Positions 46,102 to 55,340 of a stretch of 64,000 nt of DNA are shown piece by piece. The position numbers and the translations under genes were made by a program. Each line of letters starts with the position of its first letter. Position 1 is the stretch's first letter. The notes under the pieces were generated by a model, which was not told the origin of the DNA, searched no databases, and saw nothing but the letters and a program-made list of their open reading frames with translations. This DNA is from Pseudomonas putida (GTDB lineage Bacteria; Pseudomonadota; Gammaproteobacteria; Pseudomonadales; Pseudomonadaceae): positions 1 to 64,000 of the forward strand of contig NZ_SMTE01000001.1 of the NCBI RefSeq assembly GCF_004357765.1, in the 5' to 3' direction.

Positions 46102-47406
46102 TCAAGAATGCTCGGCATGCGCTGCCGTTTGCGGCGGGCTTTGCTCCGCCGCCTCGAGCGGCGGATGTTCCTGGGCGGCGTGCATCAGGTCTTCGGTCAC
46201 CCGCAGTTCGGCACCGGTGGGCGAGAATGTCGCGGTGGCGGCGAACGGCGCCGGGTGTTCGGCCTTGGGCCGCTTGCCGCGACGCCACAGGAAGAAGCCG
46301 AACATCGCTCCATTGATCACGGTGAAGGCCCAGAACAGTCCGACCTCGCCGAACGATGTCATCATCGGCGAAATCGCCAGTGGAGCCAGCGCCGAGCCCA
46401 GCGAGTTGATCAGCAGCAAGCCCTGGATCATCGGCACCAGGGCATCGGAAGGCGCACGGTCGGCTGCACTGCTGACCGCGACCGGGTACAGCGCGAACAC
46501 CCCGCCCCCGAGCAGGAACAGCAAGACCGGCAGTAGCATCGAATTCGCCGGCAGCAGCACGACGATCACCGACAGCACGGTGCACAGTGCTGCCAGTGCG
46601 ATCAGGACGTCCTGGCGGTCCTTGCGGTCGGACCAGCGACCGACCGGGTATTGCAGCAGCATCGCGCCGAGGATCACCCAGGCCATCATGTTGCCGATCT
46701 CACCCACGTCCATGCCGATCCGTTGCAGGTACAACGGCAGCAGCGCGTAGATCCCGGCAATGGCCGCGCCCGAGCCGAAGCAACCGACCAGCCCGGTCGG
46801 CGCGACGCCCAGCAGTTGGCGGGGCTTGAGGGGTTCGACCTGCTCCAGCAACGGCGAGACTTGTGGCAGGATCACGATGGGCATCACCGACAGTGCCGCG
46901 AGCATGCCGGCGACCATGAATGGCGCGGTCTCGCCCCAACCGGTGATCTCGCCCAAGGTGGCCTGGGCGATCACTCCGGCTCCATAGAAGGCGATCATGT
47001 ACAGCGCCAGCAGGCGGCCACGGATCTTCGCGTCACCGGCCAGCAGCAACCAACTCTCGATCACCAGGAACACCCCCACCGTGGCCCAGCCGTTGATCAG
47101 GCGCAGGGCGATCCACCAGGTGGTGTCGTAGAACAGGCCTTGGGCCAGGATGGTCGCGGCGATCAGTGAGGCGAAACTGCTGTAGGCGCGGATGTGGCCG
47201 ATTCGCAGGATCAGCCGGTCGTTGAATACGGCGCCCAGGGTCAGGCCAATGAAATAGGCCGACGAGACGATACCGATCATGGTTGCCGATTCGCCGGCAG
47301 CGCCCAGGCGCAGAGTCGTCAGGGAAGACATGAAGCCATTGCCCAAGGCGATGATGAAAAGCCCGAGCAGGGGTGCCAGCGCCATGGCCAGCAAACGCGG
47401 AGACAT
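46102..47406 (-). CDS. MFS transporter, YcaD-like
   Basis: 434 residues with twelve predicted membrane helices and a hydrophilic C-terminal tail of about 50 residues rich in Glu, Ala and His. The GIVSSAYFIGLTLGAVFNDRLILRIGHIRAY and RGRLLALYMIAFYGAGVIAQ stretches align with E. coli YcaD, an MFS protein of unknown substrate. Start 47406 has GAGGT just upstream; the longer frame to 47463 adds a basic, non-membrane stretch. Confidence 0.85.
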   Translation of the reverse strand: MSPRLLAMALAPLLGLFIIALGNGFMSSLTTLRLGAAGESATMIGIVSSAYFIGLTLGAVFNDRLILRIGHIRAYSSFASLIAATILAQGLFYDTTWWIALRLINGWATVGVFLVIESWLLLAGDAKIRGRLLALYMIAFYGAGVIAQATLGEITGWGETAPFMVAGMLAALSVMPIVILPQVSPLLEQVEPLKPRQLLGVAPTGLVGCFGSGAAIAGIYALLPLYLQRIGMDVGEIGNMMAWVILGAMLLQYPVGRWSDRKDRQDVLIALAALCTVLSVIVVLLPANSMLLPVLLFLLGGGVFALYPVAVSSAADRAPSDALVPMIQGLLLINSLGSALAPLAISPMMTSFGEVGLFWAFTVINGAMFGFFLWRRGKRPKAEHPAPFAATATFSPTGAELRVTEDLMHAAQEHPPLEAAEQSPPQTAAHAEHS

Positions 47407-47845
47407 AGTTACCTCGAATGGATGAAGACGGGATGAGCGCCTCTTCGAACACGCACGGCGCACCGGGCCATGACGGGCCGGTGGGCTGCACGGGTGTGCC
47501 TAAGCTGGATGCGACCTGGGCAAGACTCAACCGCTAAACCTGTCAGGAAGTAGGTCGGGCGGGGTCGGTTGAGCCTATTGCACATGGGCGGGCATGTGTT
47601 CAGGCACGGACTTTGTCGTTGCTGCCGGTTGCCACCGTTCAAGGCGACGGCCGAAAAGGAGGCGCGATTCTAAGCCCTGCGAACGATTTGCCCAAGGGGC
47701 TGACACCTGCGACGAGACGCCGCACCTGCCATTGCCGTGGCTCGGTGGCCGCGCCGGGCAGCGAGATGCCGGCTGCCAGCACGAAGGCCTGCCAGTCAGC
47801 GCCGGTCTGCGGCATACTGTCGCATTTCCAGGAAGGACACGCTTC
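47407..47845. other. 439-base gap without a recognised gene
   Basis: Divergent region between the YcaD-like transporter (-) and the AEC transporter (+). Reading frames here have no ribosome binding site and no natural composition. I see short GC-rich dyads but no convincing terminator, riboswitch or repeat. It presumably holds the two promoters and long 5' leaders. Confidence 0.5.
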
Positions 47846-48721
47846 ATGCTGGCATCGCTGTCGGCCATTCTGGCACCCGTCTTCATCGTCGCCGGCATTG
47901 GCTATCTGTGGGCCCGAAAAGGGTTCGATTACCCCACCGAGTTCGTCGCACGCATGGTCATGACCGTCGGCACGCCGTCGCTGGTGCTGTCGACATTGAG
48001 CCGTACCGAATTGCAGGCCGATGCCTTTCTCGGCATGGCCGCGGCCTGCAGCCTGTGCCTGGCCGGCATGGCCCTGGCAGGTTGGCTGGTGTGTCGGGTG
48101 GGCGGTTACCAATGGCGGGTACTGATGCCGGCATTCATGTTTCCCAACACCGGCAACATGGGCCTGCCGATCAGTCTCTATGCCTTCGGTGAGCACGGCC
48201 TGGCACTGGCGGTGGCGTTCTTCCTGACATTGTCGGTGTTCCAGTTCACCCTGGGTCTGGCCATTTCCGGCACTGCCGCCTCGTTCAAGGCGTTGTTGCG
48301 CAACCCTATCGTCATCAGTCTGGCAGGGGCCATGCCGATCATCTTCTGGGGCGTCGAACTGCCACGCTGGCTGGCCAATACCGTGGACCTGCTCGGTGGC
48401 ATGAGTATTCCGCTGATGTTGCTGACCCTTGGCGTGTCGCTGGCCAGCCTGCGCTTGCGTCATGTCGGTAGTGGCCTGCTGCTGGGCGGTCTGCGCATCG
48501 TGCTGGGGGCGGCGGTGGGCTGGGCAATCGGCCAGATGCTGGGCATGGGGGAGTTGGAACGGGCGGTGTTGATGGTGCAGTCGTCGATGCCGGTGGCGGT
48601 GTTCAACTACCTCATGGCGGTGCGCGCCAACCGTGAACCCGAGCAGGTGGCGAACCTGGTGATGTGTTCGACGGTGCTGTCCTTCGCCTGGCTGCCGCTG
48701 GTGCTTTCGTGGACCCTGTGA
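47846..48721 (+). CDS. AEC-family (auxin efflux carrier-like) transporter
   Basis: 291 residues and about ten hydrophobic segments in two halves, as in AEC permeases. ARMVMTVGTPSLVLSTLSR near 35-55, FPNTGNMGLPISLYAFGE near 100-118 and QSSMPVAVFNYLMAVRAN near 250-267 are family features. Bacterial members export or import carboxylates; the substrate here is unknown. AGGAAGGA before the ATG decides the start. Confidence 0.87.
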   Translation: MLASLSAILAPVFIVAGIGYLWARKGFDYPTEFVARMVMTVGTPSLVLSTLSRTELQADAFLGMAAACSLCLAGMALAGWLVCRVGGYQWRVLMPAFMFPNTGNMGLPISLYAFGEHGLALAVAFFLTLSVFQFTLGLAISGTAASFKALLRNPIVISLAGAMPIIFWGVELPRWLANTVDLLGGMSIPLMLLTLGVSLASLRLRHVGSGLLLGGLRIVLGAAVGWAIGQMLGMGELERAVLMVQSSMPVAVFNYLMAVRANREPEQVANLVMCSTVLSFAWLPLVLSWTL

Positions 48722-48754
48722 AGGTTCTGGCTCCAGTGGCAGCCGTGCGGACGG

Positions 48755-49387
48755 TCAGGGCGTGACCAGACGCTCATGTTTCCAGCCAGCGTCGGTCAGG
48801 ACCATGGCATCGGTGGCCTGGAGCGGTCGCTCTGCGCTGGCCACCGCCTTGTCCAGGTCGGCGATGCCGTTGCGAACGCTTTGCTGCTTTGCCCACTGTG
48901 GCAGCCCAATGACCTTGTAGGCATAGGTCACTTGTGAAGTCTGTTTGCCGTTGCTGCGCGTAGGTTCGCTGAAGCGTTTGACATCCGTGACCTGCGCCTT
49001 GCCGAAGCACAGCCCGCCGACGGCTTTGCCATCGCGTTGCCGGCCGACATTGGCCTTGTAGTACTTGCGGCCTTCCTCGGTCAGGTCGTAGGCGTAGTAG
49101 ATATCGGTACGAGCAGGTTGCCACAGGCGCGCCGGCACCTCCGTGCGGGAAATCTCCTGTTCACTGACCACGCCCACCTTGGCCAGCGCATGCAGGGCCT
49201 GGTTGGTGCCGTGGATGTCGAAGTCCTTGGTCTGGGTGGGAAACGCGCTGATCACGAAGCAGTGGGGATATTGCGTATCGAGGTAGGCCTGGGCGGCTGC
49301 TTGGAATGTGGCCTTGTTCGGCTGCTCGTTGCCGGAGCAGCCGGCCAGCGCCGATAGCAGCGCCAGGGGTACGATCTTCCTGTACAT
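48755..49387 (-). CDS. Putative lipoprotein (210 aa)
   Basis: The N-terminus has a lipoprotein signal with lipobox LAGC at residues 13-16 (MYRKIVPLALLSALAGCSG). The mature part has FVISAFPTQTKDFDIHGTNQALHALAKVGVVSEQE and KVIGLPQWAKQQSVRNGI, with two Cys that might pair. I recognise no named function. AAGGA precedes ATG 49387; the frame to 49459 would place a charged stretch before the signal and is rejected. Confidence 0.75.
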   Translation of the reverse strand: MYRKIVPLALLSALAGCSGNEQPNKATFQAAAQAYLDTQYPHCFVISAFPTQTKDFDIHGTNQALHALAKVGVVSEQEISRTEVPARLWQPARTDIYYAYDLTEEGRKYYKANVGRQRDGKAVGGLCFGKAQVTDVKRFSEPTRSNGKQTSQVTYAYKVIGLPQWAKQQSVRNGIADLDKAVASAERPLQATDAMVLTDAGWKHERLVTP

Positions 49388-49482
49388 GATGAAGCGTCCT
49401 TGGATTGCCGAAAGTATTGCGGTGGGCCGAATTAGACCCCACGTACTAGAGCGGCGCAATCGTGGCAGGACGGCATCTCAGG

Positions 49483-49540
49483 ATACAAGGAGCGGGCTCG
49501 TCGGAGTGGCGAACCGCTGCGAACACCGGCAAGGCCGGTG
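49483..49540. repeat. Degenerate REP-like element with hairpin CACCGGC-AAG-GCCGGTG
   Basis: GGAGCGGGCTCG followed by GCGAACACCGGCAAGGCCGGTG resembles the tail of P. putida-type extragenic repeats. The perfect 7-base stem (49524-49540) lies 20 bases after the stop of the minus-strand MFS gene but is not followed by a T tract in that direction. It is taken as repeat DNA rather than an intrinsic terminator. Confidence 0.4.
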
Positions 49541-49560
49541 CCATGCAGATGCCGGGACCG

Positions 49561-50892
49561 CTAAGGAGTCGGCACATCTCGGCTGCGCAGCTTCTCCGGC
49601 AGGGCGAACAACAGCAGCAGCACCGTCGCCACGCAGGCTCCGGCAATCAGATACAGCGCTGGCGTGGTCGTGCCGGTCAGGTCACGAATACGTCCCACCA
49701 GCACCGGGCTGACGATGCCGCCCAATTGCCCCATGGTGTTGATCAACGCGATTCCGCCTGCGGCTCCGGCACCGGCGCCGGCCAACAGTTTCGGTGGCAA
49801 TGCCCAGAAGCTCGGGATCGATGCGACCACCCCCGCACCCAGCAGGCCCAGGGAAACCAGCAGCAACGGCGTGTTGTCATCGAACAGGCCCGCGCACAGG
49901 AAGCCCACCGCACCCAAGCCGACCAGGCCAGCGGTGAACCAGCGCCGCTCGCCCGTAGCATCGGACAGCCGTCCGCACACCACCATGGCGATAGCCCCGC
50001 AGATGTATGGCACAGCGGTGAGCAGGCCGATCACCGTTGGATTCTCGGTACCGGCACTGCGAATCAATTGGGGTGCCCAGAAGTTCAGGCCGTAGGACGC
50101 TATCTGGATCAGGAAGTAGATCAGCCCCAAGGTCAGGAAACCGGGAATGCGAATGGCCTGCAGCAGCGAGCCCTGGCCATGCCCGGCCTGGGGTGGGTCG
50201 ATTCGCGACAGCAATAGGCGTTTTTCACCGGCATCGAGCCAGCCGGCATCCTCGATGCGGTCTTTGAGCAGCGTCAGCACCAGCAGACCCAGGGCTACGC
50301 AGGGGATGCCGCCGAGCAGAAACAGCCAGTGCCAGCCGCGAATCTGCAAGGCACCATCGAGATGGCCCAGTACCAGGCCGGAGATCGGTGCCCCGAACAG
50401 CCCGGCGAATGCCGAGGCGAGGAACAGCAACGAGGTGATACGGCCGCGATAATGGCGCGGGAACCATAGGGTCAGGTAGTACAGCACGCCAGGCGCAAAA
50501 CCAGCCTCCATCGCACCGATGACGAAGCGCAGGGCATAGAACTGCCATTCGGTGGTGACGAACACCATGGCCGCTGTCGCCAGCCCCCAGGAGATCATGA
50601 TGCGGGCGATCCAGCGGCGTGCGCCGACTTTGTAAAGCATCAGGTTGCTGGGAACCTCGAACAGCACGTAGCCCACCACGAACAGGCTGGCGCCAAGGCC
50701 ATAGGCAGTGTCGCTGAAGCCCAAGTCGGTCTGCAGCTGGAACTTGGCGAAGCTGATGTTGATGCGATCGAAGAAGGCGAACAGGTAGCAGACCATGATC
50801 AGCGGCATCAGGCGCCAGGCTACCTTGCGGATCAACGCTTTTTCAGTATCGGCCACGCCTTCGGCGGCCGACTGCAGAGCAGTAAGACTCAT
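49561..50892 (-). CDS. MFS transporter, anion:cation symporter (ACS) type
   Basis: 443 residues, twelve predicted helices. The N-terminal LMPLIMVCYLFAFFDRINISFAKFQLQTDLGFSDTAYGLGASLFVVGYVLFEVPSNLML is the hallmark of the ACS family (phthalate, tartrate, glucarate and similar acids). Start 50892 has GGAGA upstream; the frame to 50916 is less supported. On the same strand after the HMG-CoA-lyase gene (87 bases), it is the likely importer for the acid handled by that cluster. Confidence 0.87.
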   Translation of the reverse strand: MSLTALQSAAEGVADTEKALIRKVAWRLMPLIMVCYLFAFFDRINISFAKFQLQTDLGFSDTAYGLGASLFVVGYVLFEVPSNLMLYKVGARRWIARIMISWGLATAAMVFVTTEWQFYALRFVIGAMEAGFAPGVLYYLTLWFPRHYRGRITSLLFLASAFAGLFGAPISGLVLGHLDGALQIRGWHWLFLLGGIPCVALGLLVLTLLKDRIEDAGWLDAGEKRLLLSRIDPPQAGHGQGSLLQAIRIPGFLTLGLIYFLIQIASYGLNFWAPQLIRSAGTENPTVIGLLTAVPYICGAIAMVVCGRLSDATGERRWFTAGLVGLGAVGFLCAGLFDDNTPLLLVSLGLLGAGVVASIPSFWALPPKLLAGAGAGAAGGIALINTMGQLGGIVSPVLVGRIRDLTGTTTPALYLIAGACVATVLLLLFALPEKLRSRDVPTP

Positions 50893-50979
50893 GGGTAGTT
50901 TCTCCAGTTGGGCCACCTGAGGGCAGCCCTGTTGTTCTTGTTTTCTGGTGGGGGCAAGCCCCCGATCTACAGCGGTGAA

Positions 50980-51918
50980 TCAGGCTGGCAGGTCAGCCGG
51001 CAGCGGGTGCAGGTCGCAGTTGCGTCCGGCCTTGGCCAACTGGCCAGGTACTTCATGGCCGAGCAAAGCGGGCAGACCGCGGGACAAGGCCAGTAGGCCG
51101 TCGAGGTCGATACCGGTCGGGATGCCGGTTTCCATGCACAGGTTGACCAGGTCTTCGGTGCAGATGTTGCCCGAGGCGCCGGGTGCGAAAGGGCAGCCGC
51201 CGAGTCCGCCGAGCGCAGCGTCGAAACGCCTGGCTCCGGCTTCGAAGGCGGTCAGCACATTGCACAGGCCAAGGCCGCGGGTGTTGTGGAAGTGCAGGGT
51301 GAGCATCGCCGCCGGCAGTCGCTCCAGGCTGCGCCGCACCAGACGTTCGACCTGACGCGGGTTGGCCATGCCAGTGGTGTCGGCCAGGGTCACGCCCTGC
51401 ACGCCCAGCGCTAGGTAGGCATCGACCAGGCGCATGACCTGATCCTCGTCGATCCGACCCTCGAATGGGCAGCCGAAGGCCGTGGCCACCGTCGCGTTGA
51501 GGCTCACATCCCGGCCTTGCACGGCCTGGACGATATCGCCGAAGCCGGCCAGGGATTGCTCCCGGCGCATGCGCATGTTCGCCAGGTTGTGCGACTGGCT
51601 GGCCGACAGCACCAGGTTCAACTCGTCGGCACCCGCTGCCAGCGCCCGCTCGGCGCCCTTCAGGTTGGGAATCAGGGCTACGTAGACCACGCCGGGCGCA
51701 CGCTGGATACCACGGAATACCTGGTCGCCATCGCGCAGCGCCGGAATCGCCTTGGGCGACACGAACGAGCCCGCCTCGATACGACTGAAGCCCAGTTGTG
51801 AGAGGCCATCGATCAACGTGATCTTGTCTTCGCTGGGGACCCAGGTGGGCTCGATCTGTAGGCCGTCACGCGGGGCCACCTCTTGGATCAGCATGCGATC
51901 TGGATGGGTCGGAATCAT
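50980..51918 (-). CDS. Hydroxymethylglutaryl-CoA lyase family protein
   Basis: A TIM-barrel lyase of 312 residues cleaving a 3-hydroxy-3-methyl-diacyl-CoA; HMG-CoA gives acetyl-CoA plus acetoacetate. QEVAPRDGLQIEP near 12-24 (metal and catalytic Arg-Asp), LHFHNTRGLGLCN near 205 (metal His pair) and GGLGGCPFAPGASGN near 237-251 with the catalytic Cys are intact. Coupled by ATGA to the CoA-transferase upstream, which would make its thioester substrate. Confidence 0.88.
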   Translation of the reverse strand: MIPTHPDRMLIQEVAPRDGLQIEPTWVPSEDKITLIDGLSQLGFSRIEAGSFVSPKAIPALRDGDQVFRGIQRAPGVVYVALIPNLKGAERALAAGADELNLVLSASQSHNLANMRMRREQSLAGFGDIVQAVQGRDVSLNATVATAFGCPFEGRIDEDQVMRLVDAYLALGVQGVTLADTTGMANPRQVERLVRRSLERLPAAMLTLHFHNTRGLGLCNVLTAFEAGARRFDAALGGLGGCPFAPGASGNICTEDLVNLCMETGIPTGIDLDGLLALSRGLPALLGHEVPGQLAKAGRNCDLHPLPADLPA

Positions 51919-53108
51919 TGCACCACCCCCTGGGCTCGCAGTTGGGCAATCTGAGCGGTATCCATGCCGAGGCCGCCGAGCAGCGCATCGGTATGCTCGC
52001 CCAACGCCGGGCCCTGCCAGTCGACTCGTCCTGGGGTCGCCGAAAGTTTGGGGACGATGCCCGGCATGCGCACCGGCGTGCCGTCCGGCAAACGGCTGTC
52101 GAGCAACATGTCGCGGGCGTTGTAATGCGGGTCGTTGACGATATCGGCCACCGAGTAGATGCGCCCGGCGGGCACCTCTGCGGCCTCAAGCGCGGTCAGC
52201 ACCTGTTCGATGTCATGGCGACGCGTCCAGGCCTCGATAGCCTCGTCAAGCAGCGCAGCCTGGGCGGCGCGGCCATCGTTGTGAGCGAATTGCGGCGCCT
52301 CGCCCAGGTCCGGACGGCCGATGACCTGCATCAGGCGGCGGAAAATCGGGTCGCTGTTGCCGGCGATGACCACGAAGGCGCCATCGGCGGTGCGGTAGGT
52401 GTTGGACGGGGCGATACCCGGCAGCGAGCCACCACTGCGTTCGCGGACGTGACCGAGCAGATCGTACTCCGGCACCAGGCTTTCCATGAGGTTGAACACG
52501 CTTTCGACCAGCGACACATCCACCACCTGGCCGACGCCGTCGTTGGCGCGCACGTTGAACAGCGACAGGAGGGCGCCCATCACCGCGTGCAGCGAGGCCA
52601 GCGAGTCGCCCAGGCTGACCCCGGCGCGGGCCGGTGCCGAACCTTGCTCACCCGTGGTGTAGCGGATGCCGCCCATGGCTTCGCCGATCGCGCCGAAACC
52701 CGGCCGGTCACGGTACGGACCGCTCTGGCCATAGCCGGAGATACGCACCAGGGTCAGCTTGGGATTGAGTGCGTGCAGCACGTCCCAGCCTAAACCGAGC
52801 TTTTCCAGGGCGCCTGGGCGCAGGTTTTCGATCAACACATCGGTTTCGCCGAGCAGGCGCTTGACGATCTCGAGGCCTTCGCCGGCCTTGAGGTCGAGTG
52901 CCAGGGACTTCTTGTTGCGCGATTGCAGATACCACCAGAGCGAGGTGCCTTCGTGCAGCTTTCGCCACTTGCGAAGAGGATCACCCTGACCCAGGGCTTC
53001 GATCTTGATCACTTCGGCGCCGAACTCACCGAGCAGGCGAGCGGCGAAGGGGGCGGCGATCAGGGTGCCGATTTCCAGGACCCTGATGCCTTCGAGCGGG
53101 GCAGGCAT
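51915..53108 (-). CDS. Family III (CaiB/BaiF) CoA-transferase
   Basis: Transfers CoA between carboxylic acids. 397 residues with GIRVLEIGTLIAAPFAARLLGEFGAEVIKIE near 7-38, ENLRPGALEKLG near 95 and ISGYGQSGPYRDRPGF near 125-140. AGAGGT precedes ATG 53108; upstream in-frame residues are Cys/Lys-rich and do not fit. It is the first of a three-gene minus-strand unit with the HMG-CoA lyase and the MFS transporter. The acid substrate is not known; 3-hydroxy-3-methylglutarate or citramalate-like acids are candidates. Confidence 0.88.
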   Translation of the reverse strand: MPAPLEGIRVLEIGTLIAAPFAARLLGEFGAEVIKIEALGQGDPLRKWRKLHEGTSLWWYLQSRNKKSLALDLKAGEGLEIVKRLLGETDVLIENLRPGALEKLGLGWDVLHALNPKLTLVRISGYGQSGPYRDRPGFGAIGEAMGGIRYTTGEQGSAPARAGVSLGDSLASLHAVMGALLSLFNVRANDGVGQVVDVSLVESVFNLMESLVPEYDLLGHVRERSGGSLPGIAPSNTYRTADGAFVVIAGNSDPIFRRLMQVIGRPDLGEAPQFAHNDGRAAQAALLDEAIEAWTRRHDIEQVLTALEAAEVPAGRIYSVADIVNDPHYNARDMLLDSRLPDGTPVRMPGIVPKLSATPGRVDWQGPALGEHTDALLGGLGMDTAQIAQLRAQGVVQ

Positions 53109-53190
53109 GCTGCAGACCTCTTTGTTCTTGGACTTTGAGGCAGAGCGTAAGCAGCCTGTGCACGCGGCACCACTTCCGTGTTGGCAACAA

Positions 53191-53211
53191 CCCTTCGCCA
53201 AACGCGAAGGG
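53191..53211. terminator. Hairpin CCCTTCGC-CAAAC-GCGAAGGG, weak terminator or operator
   Basis: A perfect 8-base stem directly after the stop of the minus-strand LysR gene and upstream of the CoA-transferase gene. On the minus strand the bases that follow are TTGTTG, so termination would be weak. It could instead affect the downstream leader. Confidence 0.4.
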
Positions 53212-53214
53212 TCC

Positions 53215-54126
53215 TCAGCAGGGGTTGCCGCTCAGGTGTTCGAACAGCAACCGGCTCACCGGTGACAGCGCCTCGCGTTCACGGGCCACCAACAGCAGTT
53301 CACGCTCGGCCCATTCATCCTCCAGGGTCACCGCGCTCAGCCCCAGCGCCGCGCCGAACAGCTCGAACGCCTTGCGCGGCAGAATGCCCACACCCATGTC
53401 GGCCTGGACCATGCGGCACACGGCGTCGAAGCTCGGCACGTGGATGCGCAGGCGCAACACCTTGCCGGCCCGACGGGCCGCCTCGACGCTGCGCATGTTG
53501 ATCGAACTGGCGGCGTGCAGGCCGACGAAATCGTTGTCCAGGGTGTCGCTGAAGGCCACTTGTCGGGCAACGGCCAATGGATGGCCCGCTTGCACGACCA
53601 GCACCAGCTGGTCGCGCTTGTAGCGCACCGTGTGCAGGCCCCGGGTATCGCAGTCGCTGGAGCAGATGCCAAGGTCGGCGACGCCGTCGAGCAAGCCCTG
53701 GACCACGCCATTGCTCGGGCGTTCCTCGAGCTCCACCTTGATCCGCTCGTGGCGTGCGGAAAACTCAGCGAGATCTTCTGGCAGGAACTGGATGATCGCC
53801 GAGAGATTGGCCAGCATGCGCACGTAACCGCGCACGCCTTGTAAATGCTCGCCCAGCTCCAGGCCGATTTTCTCCAGGTTGAACAGCATGCGCCGAGCAT
53901 GGTGCAGCAGCGTCTCACCTGCCGGCGTCAACTGCATGCCGCGTGCCTGGCGGGCGAACAGCGGCGTACCCAGGGCGCTCTCGAGCTCGTTCAGCCGTTT
54001 GCTCGCCGCCGACAGGGCGATCGCCTCGCGCGTGGCGGCGCGGGTCAGGCTGCCTTCTTCGTGGATCGCCACGAACAGTTGCAGGGTGACCAGGTCGAGG
54101 CGGCGGATCAGGTTGTTCAACTGCAT
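53215..54126 (-). CDS. LysR-family transcriptional regulator
   Basis: 303 residues: an N-terminal helix-turn-helix (LDLVTLQLFVAIHEEGSLTRAATREAIALSAASKRLNELE) and a substrate-binding domain. It lies directly upstream of the CoA-transferase/lyase/transporter unit on the same strand, separated by about 106 bases with a hairpin. It is therefore probably the local regulator, although divergent orientation would be more usual. Confidence 0.88.
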   Translation of the reverse strand: MQLNNLIRRLDLVTLQLFVAIHEEGSLTRAATREAIALSAASKRLNELESALGTPLFARQARGMQLTPAGETLLHHARRMLFNLEKIGLELGEHLQGVRGYVRMLANLSAIIQFLPEDLAEFSARHERIKVELEERPSNGVVQGLLDGVADLGICSSDCDTRGLHTVRYKRDQLVLVVQAGHPLAVARQVAFSDTLDNDFVGLHAASSINMRSVEAARRAGKVLRLRIHVPSFDAVCRMVQADMGVGILPRKAFELFGAALGLSAVTLEDEWAERELLLVAREREALSPVSRLLFEHLSGNPC

Positions 54127-54320
54127 GGCTTGGCTTGCACGGTTAGGCGCTCGGTAGCGCAGGGGCGCTGTTGGGCATCATTAGCAGTTGGTCTGCCAGC
54201 GGTGAGCGTGGGCTGTTGCGGTACGGCCATGTTCGCGGCATTGTCTGTGTCCATGCAGCACACTGTAGCGGAGCGCCGCGTGGCTGCCTACCTGATCGCT
54301 GCCGCACAGGCCTTAATGGG

Positions 54321-55340
54321 TCAGTTGCTCAACAGGCCAAGCTCGCTGGGAACCCGGCCGGTCCAGCGTTTGAATGAGCGACGAAAGTTGGTGTTGTCGT
54401 TGAAGCCCAAGTACTGGGCGACCTCGTCATTGCCGTAACCCTTGATCTGGTACAGGTACAGCGCCAAGTCTCGTCGCACCAGATCCAGTTGCTCCTGAAA
54501 ATGCGTGCCATGCTTGGCCAGGCGGCGTTTGAACGACGCCGGGCTGTTGCCGAACGCCGCGGCCACGCGCTCCAGGTTCAATGGCTGGCGGATCAGTCCG
54601 AGCAGGTGTTCGTACAGGCCGTCCAGAAAGCTGGCGTGCCAGCCCCAGGCTGCCAGTTGCGCCTCGCATGCCTGGCGAGCCACCTGCTGGGCCGTCGAGC
54701 CGGCTTCGGGCCAGGGTTGCAGCAGGCACTCACGGGGCAGGCTCATGACCGTCGACGGGCAGCCAAAGCTCAGTGCGTCGCCCAGGTGTACCCAGTACTG
54801 CTCCACGTACGCAGGTTCGGCATGGGCGAACTGGAAGCGCCAGGGCAACTGCGCCTGCTGTTGGCGGCGGGCGAGGGCCACCACCGCGGTCATGCTGGCT
54901 TCGAGCAGGAACACTCGGTGCTCGTCCACTGCGCAGCTTTCCCGCCAGTGCAGATGCAGGTAGCGCTCGTCCAGGTGCAACACCGGGGTCACAAGAGGCG
55001 ATAGCAGCGCCCGATACTGACCGATGCGCTCCAGTGCCTGGAGCAAGTGGTCGGCCTGCTCCAGCAACAGGCTGGCCGGGCCATAGTGCCCAGGCCACAG
55101 GCGCTGACCGTAGAGAAAGCTGCTGTCGGCAGCATCCAGCAGACGCTGGGCGTTGCCGATCAGGCGCAAGAACTGCTGCGCACTGATCAGTGCGTTGCCG
55201 GTGATGATGTCGTCGTAAAACAGCCCGCAACCGCGCAGCAAGTGATGGGTGTCGATACCCCGCGAGCGGGCCAGGTCGATGAGTACCGCCGGCAGGTGGT
55301 GGGCGGCGATGAATCGGTTGTCGCCTTCGTAGCCGTTCAT
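54321..55340 (-). CDS. AraC-family transcriptional regulator
   Basis: 339 residues with an arabinose-binding-type N-terminal domain and a C-terminal double helix-turn-helix (about 240-335). LNLERVAAAFGNSPASFKRRLAKHGTHFQEQLDLVRRDLA and VAQYLGFNDNTNFRRSFKRWTGRVPSELG show the GYGNDEVAQYLGF type of second helix. This is the OruR/ArgR-like size class. The start overlaps the stop of the GGDEF gene upstream (ATGA), so the two are co-expressed. Confidence 0.88.
   Translation of the reverse strand: MNGYEGDNRFIAAHHLPAVLIDLARSRGIDTHHLLRGCGLFYDDIITGNALISAQQFLRLIGNAQRLLDAADSSFLYGQRLWPGHYGPASLLLEQADHLLQALERIGQYRALLSPLVTPVLHLDERYLHLHWRESCAVDEHRVFLLEASMTAVVALARRQQQAQLPWRFQFAHAEPAYVEQYWVHLGDALSFGCPSTVMSLPRECLLQPWPEAGSTAQQVARQACEAQLAAWGWHASFLDGLYEHLLGLIRQPLNLERVAAAFGNSPASFKRRLAKHGTHFQEQLDLVRRDLALYLYQIKGYGNDEVAQYLGFNDNTNFRRSFKRWTGRVPSELGLLSN

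Noticed and set aside
45989-46585. Upstream extension of the low-complexity secreted protein
   Set aside because: It would bury the signal peptide; the ATG at 45988 has AGGAG and begins the signal sequence.
49524-49540. Hairpin after the ACS-type MFS gene, considered as an intrinsic terminator
   Set aside because: No T tract on the minus strand; the flanks look like a degraded REP element.
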